A DNA stretch of 58,772 nt from CAZPBO01 sp964584815 (GTDB lineage: Bacteria > Planctomycetota > SKW154). The stretch spans positions 1 to 58,772 of the forward strand of contig CAZPBO010000005.1 in NCBI GenBank assembly GCA_964584815.1, given 5' to 3'. The number at the start of each line of letters is the position of its first letter. Within the stretch, counting starts at the first letter, position 1. Of this stretch, positions 1-7,003 are shown piece by piece. The notes under the pieces are model-generated. The model had not been told where the DNA came from, searched no databases, and saw only the letters and a list, made by a program, of their open reading frames with translations. Position numbers and translations under genes: made by a program.

Positions 1-32
1 GTAAAGGTGTCAGCAAAAAGTGGGGTTGTGGC

Positions 33-60
33 TTGACAGCGGCGAAAGTCTGTGTATCTT
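33..60 (+). promoter_or_regulatory. Candidate sigma-70 promoter for rplM-rpsI
   Basis: TTGACA at 33-38, a 16-base spacer, then TATCTT at 55-60. It lies about 30 bases before the rplM start at 89. The -35 box is perfect and the -10 box matches 4 of 6 positions. The call is by consensus only. Confidence 0.5.
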
Positions 61-88
61 TTCTCTAACGCGACTTCAGGAGTTGAGG

Positions 89-577
89 ATGAGGAAGGCA
101 AAGACGCCGCATTTGACGATGGAAGAAGCGCGGGCGCAGCGGAAATGGTGGCTTGTGGACGCAGAAGGTATGGTTCTTGGGCGATTAGCAAGTGCGCTTG
201 CCAAAATCCTTATGGGCAAGCACAAACCCGTCTGGAGCCCGCATACGCTTTGTGGCGATTTCGTTGTGGTGGTTAATGCAGAGAAGGTGCGTGTAACGGG
301 TAAAAAAGCCAGCCAGAAGGAATACCGCTGGTATAGCGGCTACCCTGGGGGGCAGAAGAGTCGCACATTTGAGCAAATGATGGAGAGGAATCCTGAAAAG
401 GTGATACGGCTTGCGGTGAAGCGGATGCTGCCGAAGAACCGTCTTGGACGGCGGATGTTGAAGATGCTGAAGGTCTATGTGGGGCAGGAGCATCCCCACA
501 CAGCCCAGCAGCCGGAGCCTGCGGACCCGTTTATGCTGGCGTTTGGTCGTGCAATGGAGGCGAAAGCGCATGGCTGA
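89..577 (+). CDS. rplM: 50S ribosomal protein L13
   Basis: L13 is an early-assembling protein of the large ribosomal subunit. The 162-residue product has the family core: WWLVDAEGMVLGRLAS near residues 20-35, KILMGKHKP, the GDFVVVVNAEKV strand, and the GQKSRTFEQMMERNPEKVI stretch leading to AVKRMLPKNRLGR. The start at 89 is chosen because it follows a Shine-Dalgarno CAGGAG and leaves a normal-length protein. The open frame extends upstream to 20 but that part does not resemble L13. The gene overlaps rpsI by 8 bases, the usual rplM-rpsI pairing. The N-terminus carries about ten extra residues (RKAKTPHLTMEEA) compared with the short bacterial forms. Confidence 0.97.
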   Translation: MRKAKTPHLTMEEARAQRKWWLVDAEGMVLGRLASALAKILMGKHKPVWSPHTLCGDFVVVVNAEKVRVTGKKASQKEYRWYSGYPGGQKSRTFEQMMERNPEKVIRLAVKRMLPKNRLGRRMLKMLKVYVGQEHPHTAQQPEPADPFMLAFGRAMEAKAHG

Positions 578-962
578 TGTTTACATTTGGGGGACGGGGA
601 GGCGCAAGACGGCGGTGGCACGGGTGCGTATACGACCTGGAGCGGGCACAATCGTGGTGAACGGACGCACCCTTGAGGAGTTTTTTCCGAGGGAGCAGGA
701 GAGGAAGGAGGCGATACAACCGCTGGCGGCGACGGAGCGTCTCGGCAAATATGATGTTTTTGTGAACCTACAGGGGGGCGGGATACACGGTCAGGCTGGT
801 GCGATGTCGTTGGGATTGGCGCGTGCGCTTGCGAAAGCCGAACGCGGGCTGGAGACCAAACTGCGCGATATGGGGCTTCTGACGCGGGACCCACGGGCGG
901 TGGAGCGCAAAAAATACGGTCGCCATAAAGCACGGAGAGGTTTCCAGTTCTCCAAGCGTTAG
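570..962 (+). CDS. rpsI: 30S ribosomal protein S9
   Basis: S9 is a small-subunit protein whose C-terminal tail reaches the ribosomal P site. The 130-residue product starts ADVYIWGTGRRKTAVARVR and ends in the conserved basic tail RKKYGRHKARRGFQFSKR with the terminal SKR. The central GGGIHGQAGAMSLGLARAL segment is also typical. The start ATG at 570 lies inside the end of rplM and is preceded by GGAGG about 10 bases upstream, so translation is probably coupled. It ends 75 bases before the convergent moeB-like gene. No clear terminator hairpin is visible in that gap. Confidence 0.97.
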   Translation: MADVYIWGTGRRKTAVARVRIRPGAGTIVVNGRTLEEFFPREQERKEAIQPLAATERLGKYDVFVNLQGGGIHGQAGAMSLGLARALAKAERGLETKLRDMGLLTRDPRAVERKKYGRHKARRGFQFSKR

Positions 963-1037
963 CGGCGCCATTTGCATATTCCTGTGTGCTGGCTCACAAA
1001 ACCGCGTGCAACCCTTATGTTGCCTGTCTCTGCCGTA

Positions 1038-1799
1038 TTACTTGTCACCCTTGAGAAACTCAAACTCGTTCTTAACGCAGGTAGGACATTCTTCCCATCT
1101 TGCAATCTCTACATCAAAGAAGGACGACTTCCAGAGGTCAACGAAGAGGAGTTTCTGGTCTGGGGACTTACCGAGGAGTATGCGGTAGGCAAGTGTGGTC
1201 TGGAGAGCGGCGATGAGAGCAGGGACGGTGTTTAAGACACCGTAGGTCTGGCAGGTGGGCAGGACGGCAGGAGGGGGAATCTGCTTAAAGATGCAACGCA
1301 GGCAGGGGGTTTTATGAGGGACAATCGGCGCGACAAGACCGGATGTCGCCAGCACCGCGCCGAACACCCACGGCACATCATACCTGACGCAGAAGTCGTT
1401 GATGAGGAAGCGGGTTTCCAGATTGTCGGTGCCGTCAAGGACAATATCGCAGTCAGAGAGCAGCATCCGCGCATTGTCGGAGCGCAACGCAGCAATGCGG
1501 GGGTCAATTTTTACAGAGGAGTTGACGGAGGCAAGACGCTGTGCCGCGGCGACCGCCTTCGGCAACCCCGCTCTGACATCGTTCTCATCGTATAAAACCT
1601 GACGCTGCAGGTTCTCCTCCTCCACAATGTCGCGGTCAATGATGCGGATATGCCCGACACCCGAACGGGCAAGATGGAGCGCGATATGCCCACCTAACGC
1701 CCCAAGCCCGACAACCACAACGCGCGACCGAGCAAGACGCTCCTGACCCGCCGCCCCTATCTCAGCAAGCGCTATATGACGCACATAACGCCTCACCAT
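1038..1799 (-). CDS. MoeB/ThiF/HesA-type E1-like adenylyltransferase
   Basis: E1-like enzymes of this family adenylate the C-terminal glycine of a ubiquitin-like sulfur carrier (MoaD, ThiS or CysO) with ATP. The 253-residue protein has a Rossmann loop GLGALGG at 31-37, the family Arg/Asn segment EENLQRQVLY, DGTDNLETR around 122-130, two zinc-binding pairs (C166/C169 and C238/C241) and a MoeB/ThiF-type cysteine C183 in PTCQTYGVLN. It has no C-terminal rhodanese domain, so it is MoeB/ThiF-like rather than MoeZ-like. Its ATG directly follows the stop of the carrier gene at 1800, so the two are translationally coupled. The pathway cannot be decided from sequence: molybdopterin, thiamine or carrier-dependent cysteine synthesis. 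The cysK neighbour favours the last. Confidence 0.9.
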   Translation of the reverse strand: MVRRYVRHIALAEIGAAGQERLARSRVVVVGLGALGGHIALHLARSGVGHIRIIDRDIVEEENLQRQVLYDENDVRAGLPKAVAAAQRLASVNSSVKIDPRIAALRSDNARMLLSDCDIVLDGTDNLETRFLINDFCVRYDVPWVFGAVLATSGLVAPIVPHKTPCLRCIFKQIPPPAVLPTCQTYGVLNTVPALIAALQTTLAYRILLGKSPDQKLLFVDLWKSSFFDVEIARWEECPTCVKNEFEFLKGDK

Positions 1800-2027
1800 C
1801 TACCCCCCACCAACAATCGGAAAAACAAGCACCTCATCCCCTTCAGAAAGGGAACTCTCCTTTCCTCCTTTGCGCGGAACAACAAGGAGCGCCTTAAGGT
1901 CATCTTCTGTCAGACCCGCCTTAACAAGCGCCTGCTTCACATCGTCTACACTTTCAGCGTCCACCACAAGTTCCTCCCCTATTTCCCTTTCCACCCAGCC
2001 GAAAAGCAGCACCTTCACTTTCGGCAT
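1800..2027 (-). CDS. MoaD/ThiS-family sulfur carrier protein
   Basis: A 75-residue ubiquitin-like protein ending in GGG, the tail that E1-like enzymes adenylate and that is then converted to a thiocarboxylate. The fold pattern is visible: an N-terminal strand KVKVLLFGWV, a central helix SVDDVKQALVKAG, and the closing loop LSEGDEVLVFPIVGGG, typical of MoaD and ThiS. The stop TAG touches the ATG of its probable E1 partner, and the larE-like gene ends 3 bases upstream. With cysK further up the same strand, a CysO-like role (sulfur donor for cysteine) is plausible. MoaD or ThiS function is not excluded. Confidence 0.88.
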   Translation of the reverse strand: MPKVKVLLFGWVEREIGEELVVDAESVDDVKQALVKAGLTEDDLKALLVVPRKGGKESSLSEGDEVLVFPIVGGG

Positions 2028-2030
2028 ATT

Positions 2031-2831
2031 TCAATCCTTATAACTGCCTGCTGGACGGTATCCTTGAAGGTCAAGTGTGACAAAACGGAAGCCGATTTCG
2101 CGCAACTTGCTGGTTATAAGTCTGCGGATGCGTCCCGTAATGCGGCGAATGTCGCCTGCGCTGCGTAACTCAATGCGCGCCAAATCGCCGTGACACCGCA
2201 CCCGACATCCCGCAAAACCCAATGACAAAAGATAGTTCTCCGCCTCCTCCACCTGTTTAAGGAGTCTTTCGTTTATCCCGACCCCTGCGGCGAAACGGCT
2301 TGCGAGGCAGGCTTCTGGATAGTCGTCGGCGTTGGGCAGATTAAGAAAGGCAGCAAGGGCTCTTATTTCCTCCTTAGCGGCGCCTATGTCAAGGAAAGGA
2401 TGGAGGACGCCTGCCTCATCAGATGCTTTTATCCCGGGGCGGAATTCGCTCAAATCATCGCTGTTGGTGCCGTCAACGATGTTGGCATAACCAAATTTGT
2501 CAGCGAGGCTTTTTGCAAGGCGGCAGATGTGCTGGCGGCAGATATGGCAGCGCTCGGGCGGATTTGCGCGGAAAAGCGGCTCCGACAAAGCGGGGTTGGG
2601 AAGGATATGAAGCGCAATATCCAACGCTTCTGCTATGTCGCGGGCTTTTTGGAGTTGGCGCCTTGGAACGAGCGGAGAGTCGGCAAAGAGTGGGGCGAAC
2701 CGCAGTGAAGCGCGCTTTGCTGCCGCCGCAAGAACCGATGAGTCCACCCCGCCCGAAAAGAGCAACACAAACGGCTCAATTTGCCGCAACCTCTCAGTCA
2801 ACTCTGTAAGCAATGTCTCGCTTTTTCTCAT
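2031..2831 (-). CDS. larE: LarE-like ATP-dependent sacrificial sulfur transferase
   Basis: LarE-type PP-loop enzymes adenylate a substrate and donate sulfur, in the classical enzyme from one of their own cysteines. The 266-residue protein has the PP-loop SGGVDSS at 26-32, CHIC at 95-98, DGTNSDDLSEFRPG at 120-133, and EACLASRF at 173-180, whose C175 aligns with the sacrificial cysteine of LarE. The start follows a strong GGAGGTG site. In lactate racemase maturation LarE works with LarB and LarC; neither is seen here. The neighbours are a sulfur carrier, its E1 and cysK, so a broader sulfur-delivery role is inferred. The 119-base spacer to rrf2 holds nothing convincing. Confidence 0.85.
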   Translation of the reverse strand: MRKSETLLTELTERLRQIEPFVLLFSGGVDSSVLAAAAKRASLRFAPLFADSPLVPRRQLQKARDIAEALDIALHILPNPALSEPLFRANPPERCHICRQHICRLAKSLADKFGYANIVDGTNSDDLSEFRPGIKASDEAGVLHPFLDIGAAKEEIRALAAFLNLPNADDYPEACLASRFAAGVGINERLLKQVEEAENYLLSLGFAGCRVRCHGDLARIELRSAGDIRRITGRIRRLITSKLREIGFRFVTLDLQGYRPAGSYKD

Positions 2832-2950
2832 CTGCTGTCACCTCCATTCTGTAGAGGGGGTGAAACTATCCGAGCCCCTCCTTTGCAAGCCTGCGTGCGC
2901 CAATAAGCCCGTCGGAGCCACCCCTCACAACAGACGCATCGCATTCCTCC

Positions 2951-3346
2951 TTAAAGGAGTTGGGAAAGGCGCGTCTCAACAAGCGTTGTCCAGGCAACAT
3001 CGTTCAACCTCCGCCACACCTGCTGTGTCGGACAAACATCCTGCCGTGGGCAGCCCTCCTTCAGACAATCCACCACACTCCATTTGCCGTCCACTGCACA
3101 CACAACATCAGCGACCGAAATGTCTTCTGCGTTTCTACACAGCCGCACGCCACCACCCCGCCCTTCCTGCGTCTCCACAATACCTGCCTTGCGCAAAAAC
3201 CCCAGTATCCGCTCAAGATATTTGACGGAAACTCCTTCCCGCCGCGCAAGGTGTTTTGTGCTGACAAACCTCTCCCGCCCTCCAAGCCGCATAAGACCGA
3301 CCAGAACCCTCAACCCATACCTTGCCCGCGTTGAAACCCGCATCAT
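2951..3346 (-). CDS. Rrf2-family transcriptional regulator
   Basis: A 131-residue DNA-binding protein of the Rrf2 family (IscR, CymR, NsrR relatives). It begins RVSTRARYGLRVLVGLMRL, followed by the winged helix with VSVKYLERILGFLRKAG and the wing EGRGGGVRL. Three cysteines near the C-terminus (C94, C99, C105) sit where IscR and NsrR bind an Fe-S cluster, spaced CX4CX5C. The start at 3346 (or the adjacent ATG at 3343) is chosen because the frame upstream is inside cysK and does not resemble the family. It lies 4 bases after the cysK stop, so it probably controls its own operon in response to sulfur or Fe-S status. A candidate operator sits upstream of cysK. Confidence 0.9.
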   Translation of the reverse strand: MMRVSTRARYGLRVLVGLMRLGGRERFVSTKHLARREGVSVKYLERILGFLRKAGIVETQEGRGGGVRLCRNAEDISVADVVCAVDGKWSVVDCLKEGCPRQDVCPTQQVWRRLNDVAWTTLVETRLSQLL

Positions 3347-3350
3347 CACC

Positions 3351-4271
3351 TCACCCCCCAAAAAGCGATGTTGAAAGGTAGCGTTCTGCGGTGTCAGGGA
3401 AAAGAGTGACAACGGTTTTGTCAGCGTTTTCGGGACGGGATGCGACCTGAAGCGCCGCCCACGCTGCGGCACCAGAGGAGATACCGCAAAGAAGCCCCTC
3501 CTGACGCATCAGGCGACGGGATGTCTCAAATGCCGCCTCGTCCGTCACCGCAATTATTTCATCAATCAAATCGCGCCGCAGAATAGGCGGCACAAAACCC
3601 GCCCCTATCCCCTCAATGCCGTGTCCGCCTGGTTGCCCACCGCTTAAAACAGGTGATGCCGCAGGCTCAACAGCAACAATCTTCACCTTTGGCTTACGCT
3701 TCTTAAGAAATCTGGCAACTCCTGTGAGCGTGCCGCCTGTGCCAACCCCTGCCACAAAAATGTCCACCTCGCCTCCTGTGTCGCGCCAAATCTCACGGGC
3801 TGTTGTGCGCTCGTGAACGGCAGGGTTGGCTGGGTTTTCAAACTGCTGGGGGATGAAGGCGCCCTTCTCGGCGGCAATCCGCTTCGCCGCCTCCACAGCA
3901 CCACGCATCCCCTCTTCCGCAGGCGTTAGAACAACTTCTGCACCCAACGCCGACAATAATGCCCGCCTCTCAACACTCATACTCTCCGGCATCGTCAGCA
4001 CCAGTCTATAACCCCGCACCGCACATACCAACGCAAGCCCAATTCCTGTGTTGCCACTTGTCGCTTCCACAACCGTATCCCCGCGCTTAAGATATCCTTC
4101 CGTTTCGGCTTCCTCTATCATCGCCAAAGCAACACGGTCTTTAACAGAACATCCCGGATTGAAAAACTCCAGTTTGGCGAACACAGAAGCGGCGAGTCCA
4201 GAAGCAAGGCGGCTAAGCCGCACGATTGGGGTGCCACCGATAAGGTCAAGCGCAGATTCATAGAGAGCCAT
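3351..4271 (-). CDS. cysK: Cysteine synthase (O-acetylserine sulfhydrylase family)
   Basis: A PLP enzyme that replaces the acetyl (or phosphate) group of an activated serine with sulfide or carrier-bound sulfur to make cysteine. The 306-residue protein has the PLP lysine in CSVKDR (K44), the TSGNTG substrate loop at 71-76, the GTGGTLTG phosphate loop, and SSGAAAWAAL near the C-terminus. The start at 4271 has AGGA 7 bases upstream. An in-frame ATG at 4298 is rejected because it would lie at or before the predicted transcription start. Sequence alone does not separate CysK from CysO-using CysM. It is first in the cluster cysK-rrf2-larE-carrier-E1. Confidence 0.92.
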   Translation of the reverse strand: MALYESALDLIGGTPIVRLSRLASGLAASVFAKLEFFNPGCSVKDRVALAMIEEAETEGYLKRGDTVVEATSGNTGIGLALVCAVRGYRLVLTMPESMSVERRALLSALGAEVVLTPAEEGMRGAVEAAKRIAAEKGAFIPQQFENPANPAVHERTTAREIWRDTGGEVDIFVAGVGTGGTLTGVARFLKKRKPKVKIVAVEPAASPVLSGGQPGGHGIEGIGAGFVPPILRRDLIDEIIAVTDEAAFETSRRLMRQEGLLCGISSGAAAWAALQVASRPENADKTVVTLFPDTAERYLSTSLFGG

Positions 4272-4298
4272 TAGAACATCCTTTCCGCACCTATCCAA

Positions 4299-4326
4299 CT
4301 CCTACCATAATAGTAGAAATTGTCAA
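4299..4326 (-). promoter_or_regulatory. Promoter of the cysK operon with an overlapping near-palindrome
   Basis: On the minus strand TTGACA (4326-4321) is followed after 16 bases by TAGGAG (4304-4299). Positions 4302-4316 read CTACCATAATAGTAG on the plus strand, a 15-base palindrome broken at only one symmetric pair. It fills the spacer between the two promoter boxes, the place a repressor would block RNA polymerase. The rrf2 gene two cistrons down is the natural candidate to bind it. Confidence 0.5.
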
Positions 4327-4374
4327 GAAAAAACCGCCAACATCTTCTCCGATTATCGCATCAGACGCCACGCA

Positions 4375-5424
4375 TCACCCTTTCAGGTCGTTGTGACGGC
4401 AACTCTTATGAGCAGACCTCCGTTCTGAGGCAAGTTTGTAAAGATAGATAGCCAGAATAAGTCCGAGCAAAACGAGTCCTGCTAACTGATAGAACAGGGA
4501 AGGACGCTGCCGCAGCATAGTTTGGGTTACGCCGCTGACGGTGAGCGGAAGAGCATCAAGGATATATGCGGCAAGCAGTGCTCCTGCGGCAACGGATATT
4601 ACAAGCCCCAAAACAAAACGCGCGCTGACGACACGCCATAAAGTAAGGAGGGGAACAATATTGGTGGCAGGTCCAACAAGGAGAAAGACGAGAGCACTTC
4701 CAAGGGTGAAACCTGACGCTACAAAACCTGCCGCCACCGGAACGCTACCTGTGGAGCAAACATAAAGCGGCAGCCCCACACCGAGCAGAACAGGAGGACC
4801 GAACCACCCGCCACCTATGGTTTGTCCCACATTCCGTGGGAGAAGTGATGTTATTACGCCTCCAAGGATGATACCCAGAACAATCCATCCGCCTATCTCA
4901 CGCGGCAGCCCAATAAAACCGTGCAGAAACCCCTCTCTGACACGCTCCTTTATGGTGTGGGTGTGAGGAAGAGGATTGTGGCAAAGGTTGCAGGTGGGAA
5001 CAGAGGGAGGCACGGAAGGAGATGAGCGCGCCAGAAAATGCGTGACGCATCCTGTAAGGAAGGCAACAAAAAGAGAAGCAACAAGGCGGTAAAGTGTGAA
5101 GGTGAGCCCGAAGAAGGCATAGGTTACGAAGATGGAGTCAACAGAAGTGATAGGGGTGGCAACGAGGAAAGCGGCGGTAGCACCGGCGGATGCACCACGC
5201 TGGCGTAGAGAGAGTGCCACAGGTAAAACGGAGCAGGAGCATAGGGGCAGGGGTGCCCCGATGATGGTGGCAAGCGCCACCGAACCCAGACCCCTGCCCA
5301 GACGCCGCTGAAGAAGTGCGGCAGGAACAAAAGCATAAAGAATCGCCGAAACAAAAAAACCAAACAAAAGGAACGGCGCCATACGGCTGGTAAGAAGCCA
5401 AACCTGCTCACCTATTTCAAACAC
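4375..5424 (-). CDS. UPF0718/DUF318-type membrane permease (SO_0444-like)
   Basis: A 349-residue multi-pass inner-membrane protein with about eight hydrophobic segments. The first half carries the family signature GAPLPLCSCSVLPVALSLRQ, with a CSC motif, followed by GATAAFLVATPITSVDSIF; the second half repeats it as VGLPLYVCSTGSVPVAAGFV. A central hydrophilic loop has CNLC and several His residues, which could bind metal. Relatives are annotated as predicted permeases or Cu/Zn efflux proteins, but no substrate is firmly established. The start is GTG at 5424, with GGAGG overlapping the stop of the upstream MoaD-like gene two bases away. The pairing with a sulfur-carrier-like protein is unusual. 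Confidence 0.85.
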   Translation of the reverse strand: MFEIGEQVWLLTSRMAPFLLFGFFVSAILYAFVPAALLQRRLGRGLGSVALATIIGAPLPLCSCSVLPVALSLRQRGASAGATAAFLVATPITSVDSIFVTYAFFGLTFTLYRLVASLFVAFLTGCVTHFLARSSPSVPPSVPTCNLCHNPLPHTHTIKERVREGFLHGFIGLPREIGGWIVLGIILGGVITSLLPRNVGQTIGGGWFGPPVLLGVGLPLYVCSTGSVPVAAGFVASGFTLGSALVFLLVGPATNIVPLLTLWRVVSARFVLGLVISVAAGALLAAYILDALPLTVSGVTQTMLRQRPSLFYQLAGLVLLGLILAIYLYKLASERRSAHKSCRHNDLKG

Positions 5425-5426
5425 CG

Positions 5427-5696
5427 TTATCCTCCTGTCAAAGCAGTGAAGAGAAAGAGGGTGTCGCCATCACTTACGGGAGAGTCTATCTGCTCTGCTG
5501 TAAGCGGGGTCTCGTTGAGGACGAGGGCGTAACCGTCTTTTATGACACCGTCATAAACATCGCGCTCAAAGTCGGCTCCCAGCCTGCGGCGCAGATGCTC
5601 AAGAACATCGCGCACTGTTTTGGCTTCGCACTCATCGTCAGATTTTACAATCCTTTTTCCCACCACGATATAGAGTCTGACTCTACATTTTGGCAT
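5427..5696 (-). CDS. Second MoaD/ThiS-like small ubiquitin-fold protein
   Basis: An 89-residue protein with the MoaD/ThiS pattern: RVRLYIVVGKRI strand, TVRDVLEHLRRRLG helix, LVLNETPL, and the closing VSDGDTLFLFTALTGG ending in the diglycine needed for adenylation and thiocarboxylation. ATG at 5696 is preferred over TTG at 5711 because GAGGA lies about 7 bases before it. It is only weakly similar to the carrier at 1800-2027. It precedes the permease by two bases and follows the kinase by 78 bases. Its E1 partner may be the enzyme at 1038-1799. Role unknown; it could equally serve molybdopterin synthesis. Confidence 0.8.
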   Translation of the reverse strand: MPKCRVRLYIVVGKRIVKSDDECEAKTVRDVLEHLRRRLGADFERDVYDGVIKDGYALVLNETPLTAEQIDSPVSDGDTLFLFTALTGG

Positions 5697-5774
5697 TATA
5701 ACTTTCCTCAAACTCCTACTTTCAAGATAGGGGTTAAAGAATGGTTGTCAAAGGTTTTTTGCGGTTTATGCGGC

Positions 5775-6851
5775 TCATCTACGGCGGCGATATCGGCGAG
5801 AGACGGTGCGAATAGCGCGGGAAGAGTATTTACGGGTGACAAGTTTTTCCAGAACATGGATGAGTTCGCTGGGAGTTTGGAATCTCTCAGTGGGTTTTTT
5901 GCGAAGACACTTCATAATAACGGCGTCAAGATAACGGGAGATGGAGGGAGCGAGGCTTCTGGGGTGGCGCGGCGGTTCATAGAGATGTTTTGTCATAACG
6001 AGGACGGCGGTTTTTCCGGTGAACGGGGGCTGTCCTGTCGCCATATAGAACATAGTTCCGCCAAGGGCGTAGATATCGGCGCGGATGTCCACTTTATCAT
6101 CGCGAATCTGCTCGGGAGCGATGTAGTTCGGGGTGCCAGCGATTACGGTTTTGGTGGTGGCGGTGGTGATTCCAAGATGACGCGCCAGACCGAAATCGCA
6201 CAGTTTCACTATCCCTTCTTTGGTTATCATCACATTGGCTGGTTTCACATCGCGATGGACGATTCCGTAGGAGTAGGCGTGGTCAAGCGCGCGGGCGACC
6301 TGCAGCGCCACACGCACAATCTCTTTTTCAGGCAGGGGTCCCTCCTCATCCACCACCTCTTTCAGCGTCCTTCCTTCAACAAACTCCATAGCGTAGTAAT
6401 ATACGCCGTGCGATTCGCCGACATCTATGACATAGATGATATTCTGATGGCTCAACTTTGCGGCGAGTTTTGCCTCGCGTAGGAAGCGGGCGATGTAGTT
6501 TTTGTCTTCAGCGAGAGTAGGGGGTAGGATTTTGAGAGCAACGATTCTGTTGAGGCTCAACTGTCGGGCTTTGTAGACAGCGCCCATCGCGCCGAGCCCT
6601 ACCTCATCCAGTATCTCGTAATTCTCAATGACCAGTTTGCCGCCGTGTCCCGCCTGATGCCGCACAACCTCTATCACCTGCGGACGCGTCATATAACCCA
6701 ACTCAACCAATACCTCTCCCAGTTTGGGAGTCGTGCCTGTCTCTTCCGCCTTTTCCTTCTGAACCCTCAACGCGTGTTCCAACTGCTCAACCGTTATGTA
6801 ACCAAACTTCAACGCCAGATGCCCAAAGTTGAAACCATCCATCCTACTCAA
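5775..6851 (-). CDS. Ser/Thr protein kinase with an N-terminal GspE-like helical module
   Basis: A Hanks-type kinase that transfers ATP phosphate to Ser/Thr of partner proteins. The 358-residue protein has an N-terminal helical module (about 8-66: KFGYITVEQLEHAL, then LGEVLVELGYMTRPQVIEV) like the start of GspE/PilB ATPases, then the kinase domain: glycine loop GLGAMGAV at 85-92, K107, HRDVKPAN at 199-206, DFG at 219-221, and APEQ. There is no membrane segment, so it is probably cytoplasmic; the tail is Arg-rich. The start is TTG at 6851, with GAGGTG 5 bases upstream; ATG at 6842 is an alternative. It may be cotranscribed with the MoaD-like protein and the permease. Confidence 0.92.
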   Translation of the reverse strand: MSRMDGFNFGHLALKFGYITVEQLEHALRVQKEKAEETGTTPKLGEVLVELGYMTRPQVIEVVRHQAGHGGKLVIENYEILDEVGLGAMGAVYKARQLSLNRIVALKILPPTLAEDKNYIARFLREAKLAAKLSHQNIIYVIDVGESHGVYYYAMEFVEGRTLKEVVDEEGPLPEKEIVRVALQVARALDHAYSYGIVHRDVKPANVMITKEGIVKLCDFGLARHLGITTATTKTVIAGTPNYIAPEQIRDDKVDIRADIYALGGTMFYMATGQPPFTGKTAVLVMTKHLYEPPRHPRSLAPSISRYLDAVIMKCLRKKPTERFQTPSELIHVLEKLVTRKYSSRAIRTVSRRYRRRR

Positions 6852-6880
6852 AGCAACACCTCATACGCCTACTCTGCTGA

Positions 6881-6909
6881 ATTATAACTGGAACCAATCA
6901 TAATAGCAA
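6881..6909 (-). promoter_or_regulatory. Sigma-70 promoter of the first kinase gene
   Basis: On the minus strand TTGCTA (6909-6904), a 17-base spacer, then a perfect TATAAT (6886-6881), about 30 bases before the TTG start at 6851. Confidence 0.6.
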
Positions 6910-6939
6910 CGCCTTGCCTCAAAAGTTACCTCATCTGTG

Positions 6940-6967
6940 TTGAAAGGGAACAAAGGAGGGATAAAAT
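6940..6967 (+). promoter_or_regulatory. Candidate sigma-70 promoter of the acyl-CoA dehydrogenase operon
   Basis: TTGAAA at 6940-6945, 16-base spacer, TAAAAT at 6962-6967, about 37 bases before the ATG at 7004. It diverges from the kinase promoter within the same 152-base intergenic region. Confidence 0.5.
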
Positions 6968-7003
6968 TTATCCGCAATTGTGGGTCTGTTTAAGGAGTTG
7001 ACA

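Noticed and set aside
963..1037. A terminator between rpsI and the convergent moeB-like gene
   Set aside because: No stable stem followed by a T run could be found in these 75 bases.
1776..2168. A 130-codon plus-strand frame across the carrier and larE genes
   Set aside because: It is antisense to two well-supported genes, has no ribosome site and resembles no protein.
2907..2950. A minimal frame ATG-CGT-CTG-TTG-TGA right after a perfect AAGGAGG
   Set aside because: Four codons cannot be called a gene from sequence; it could be a translation-coupling element but nothing supports it.
4272..4298. Longer cysK starting at ATG 4298
   Set aside because: The predicted -10 box lies at 4299-4304, so this ATG would be at or before the transcript start, and the added residues are not part of the family.
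5595..6482. A 295-codon plus-strand frame opposite the first kinase
   Set aside because: It is a shadow of the kinase gene; the kinase motifs on the minus strand are complete.
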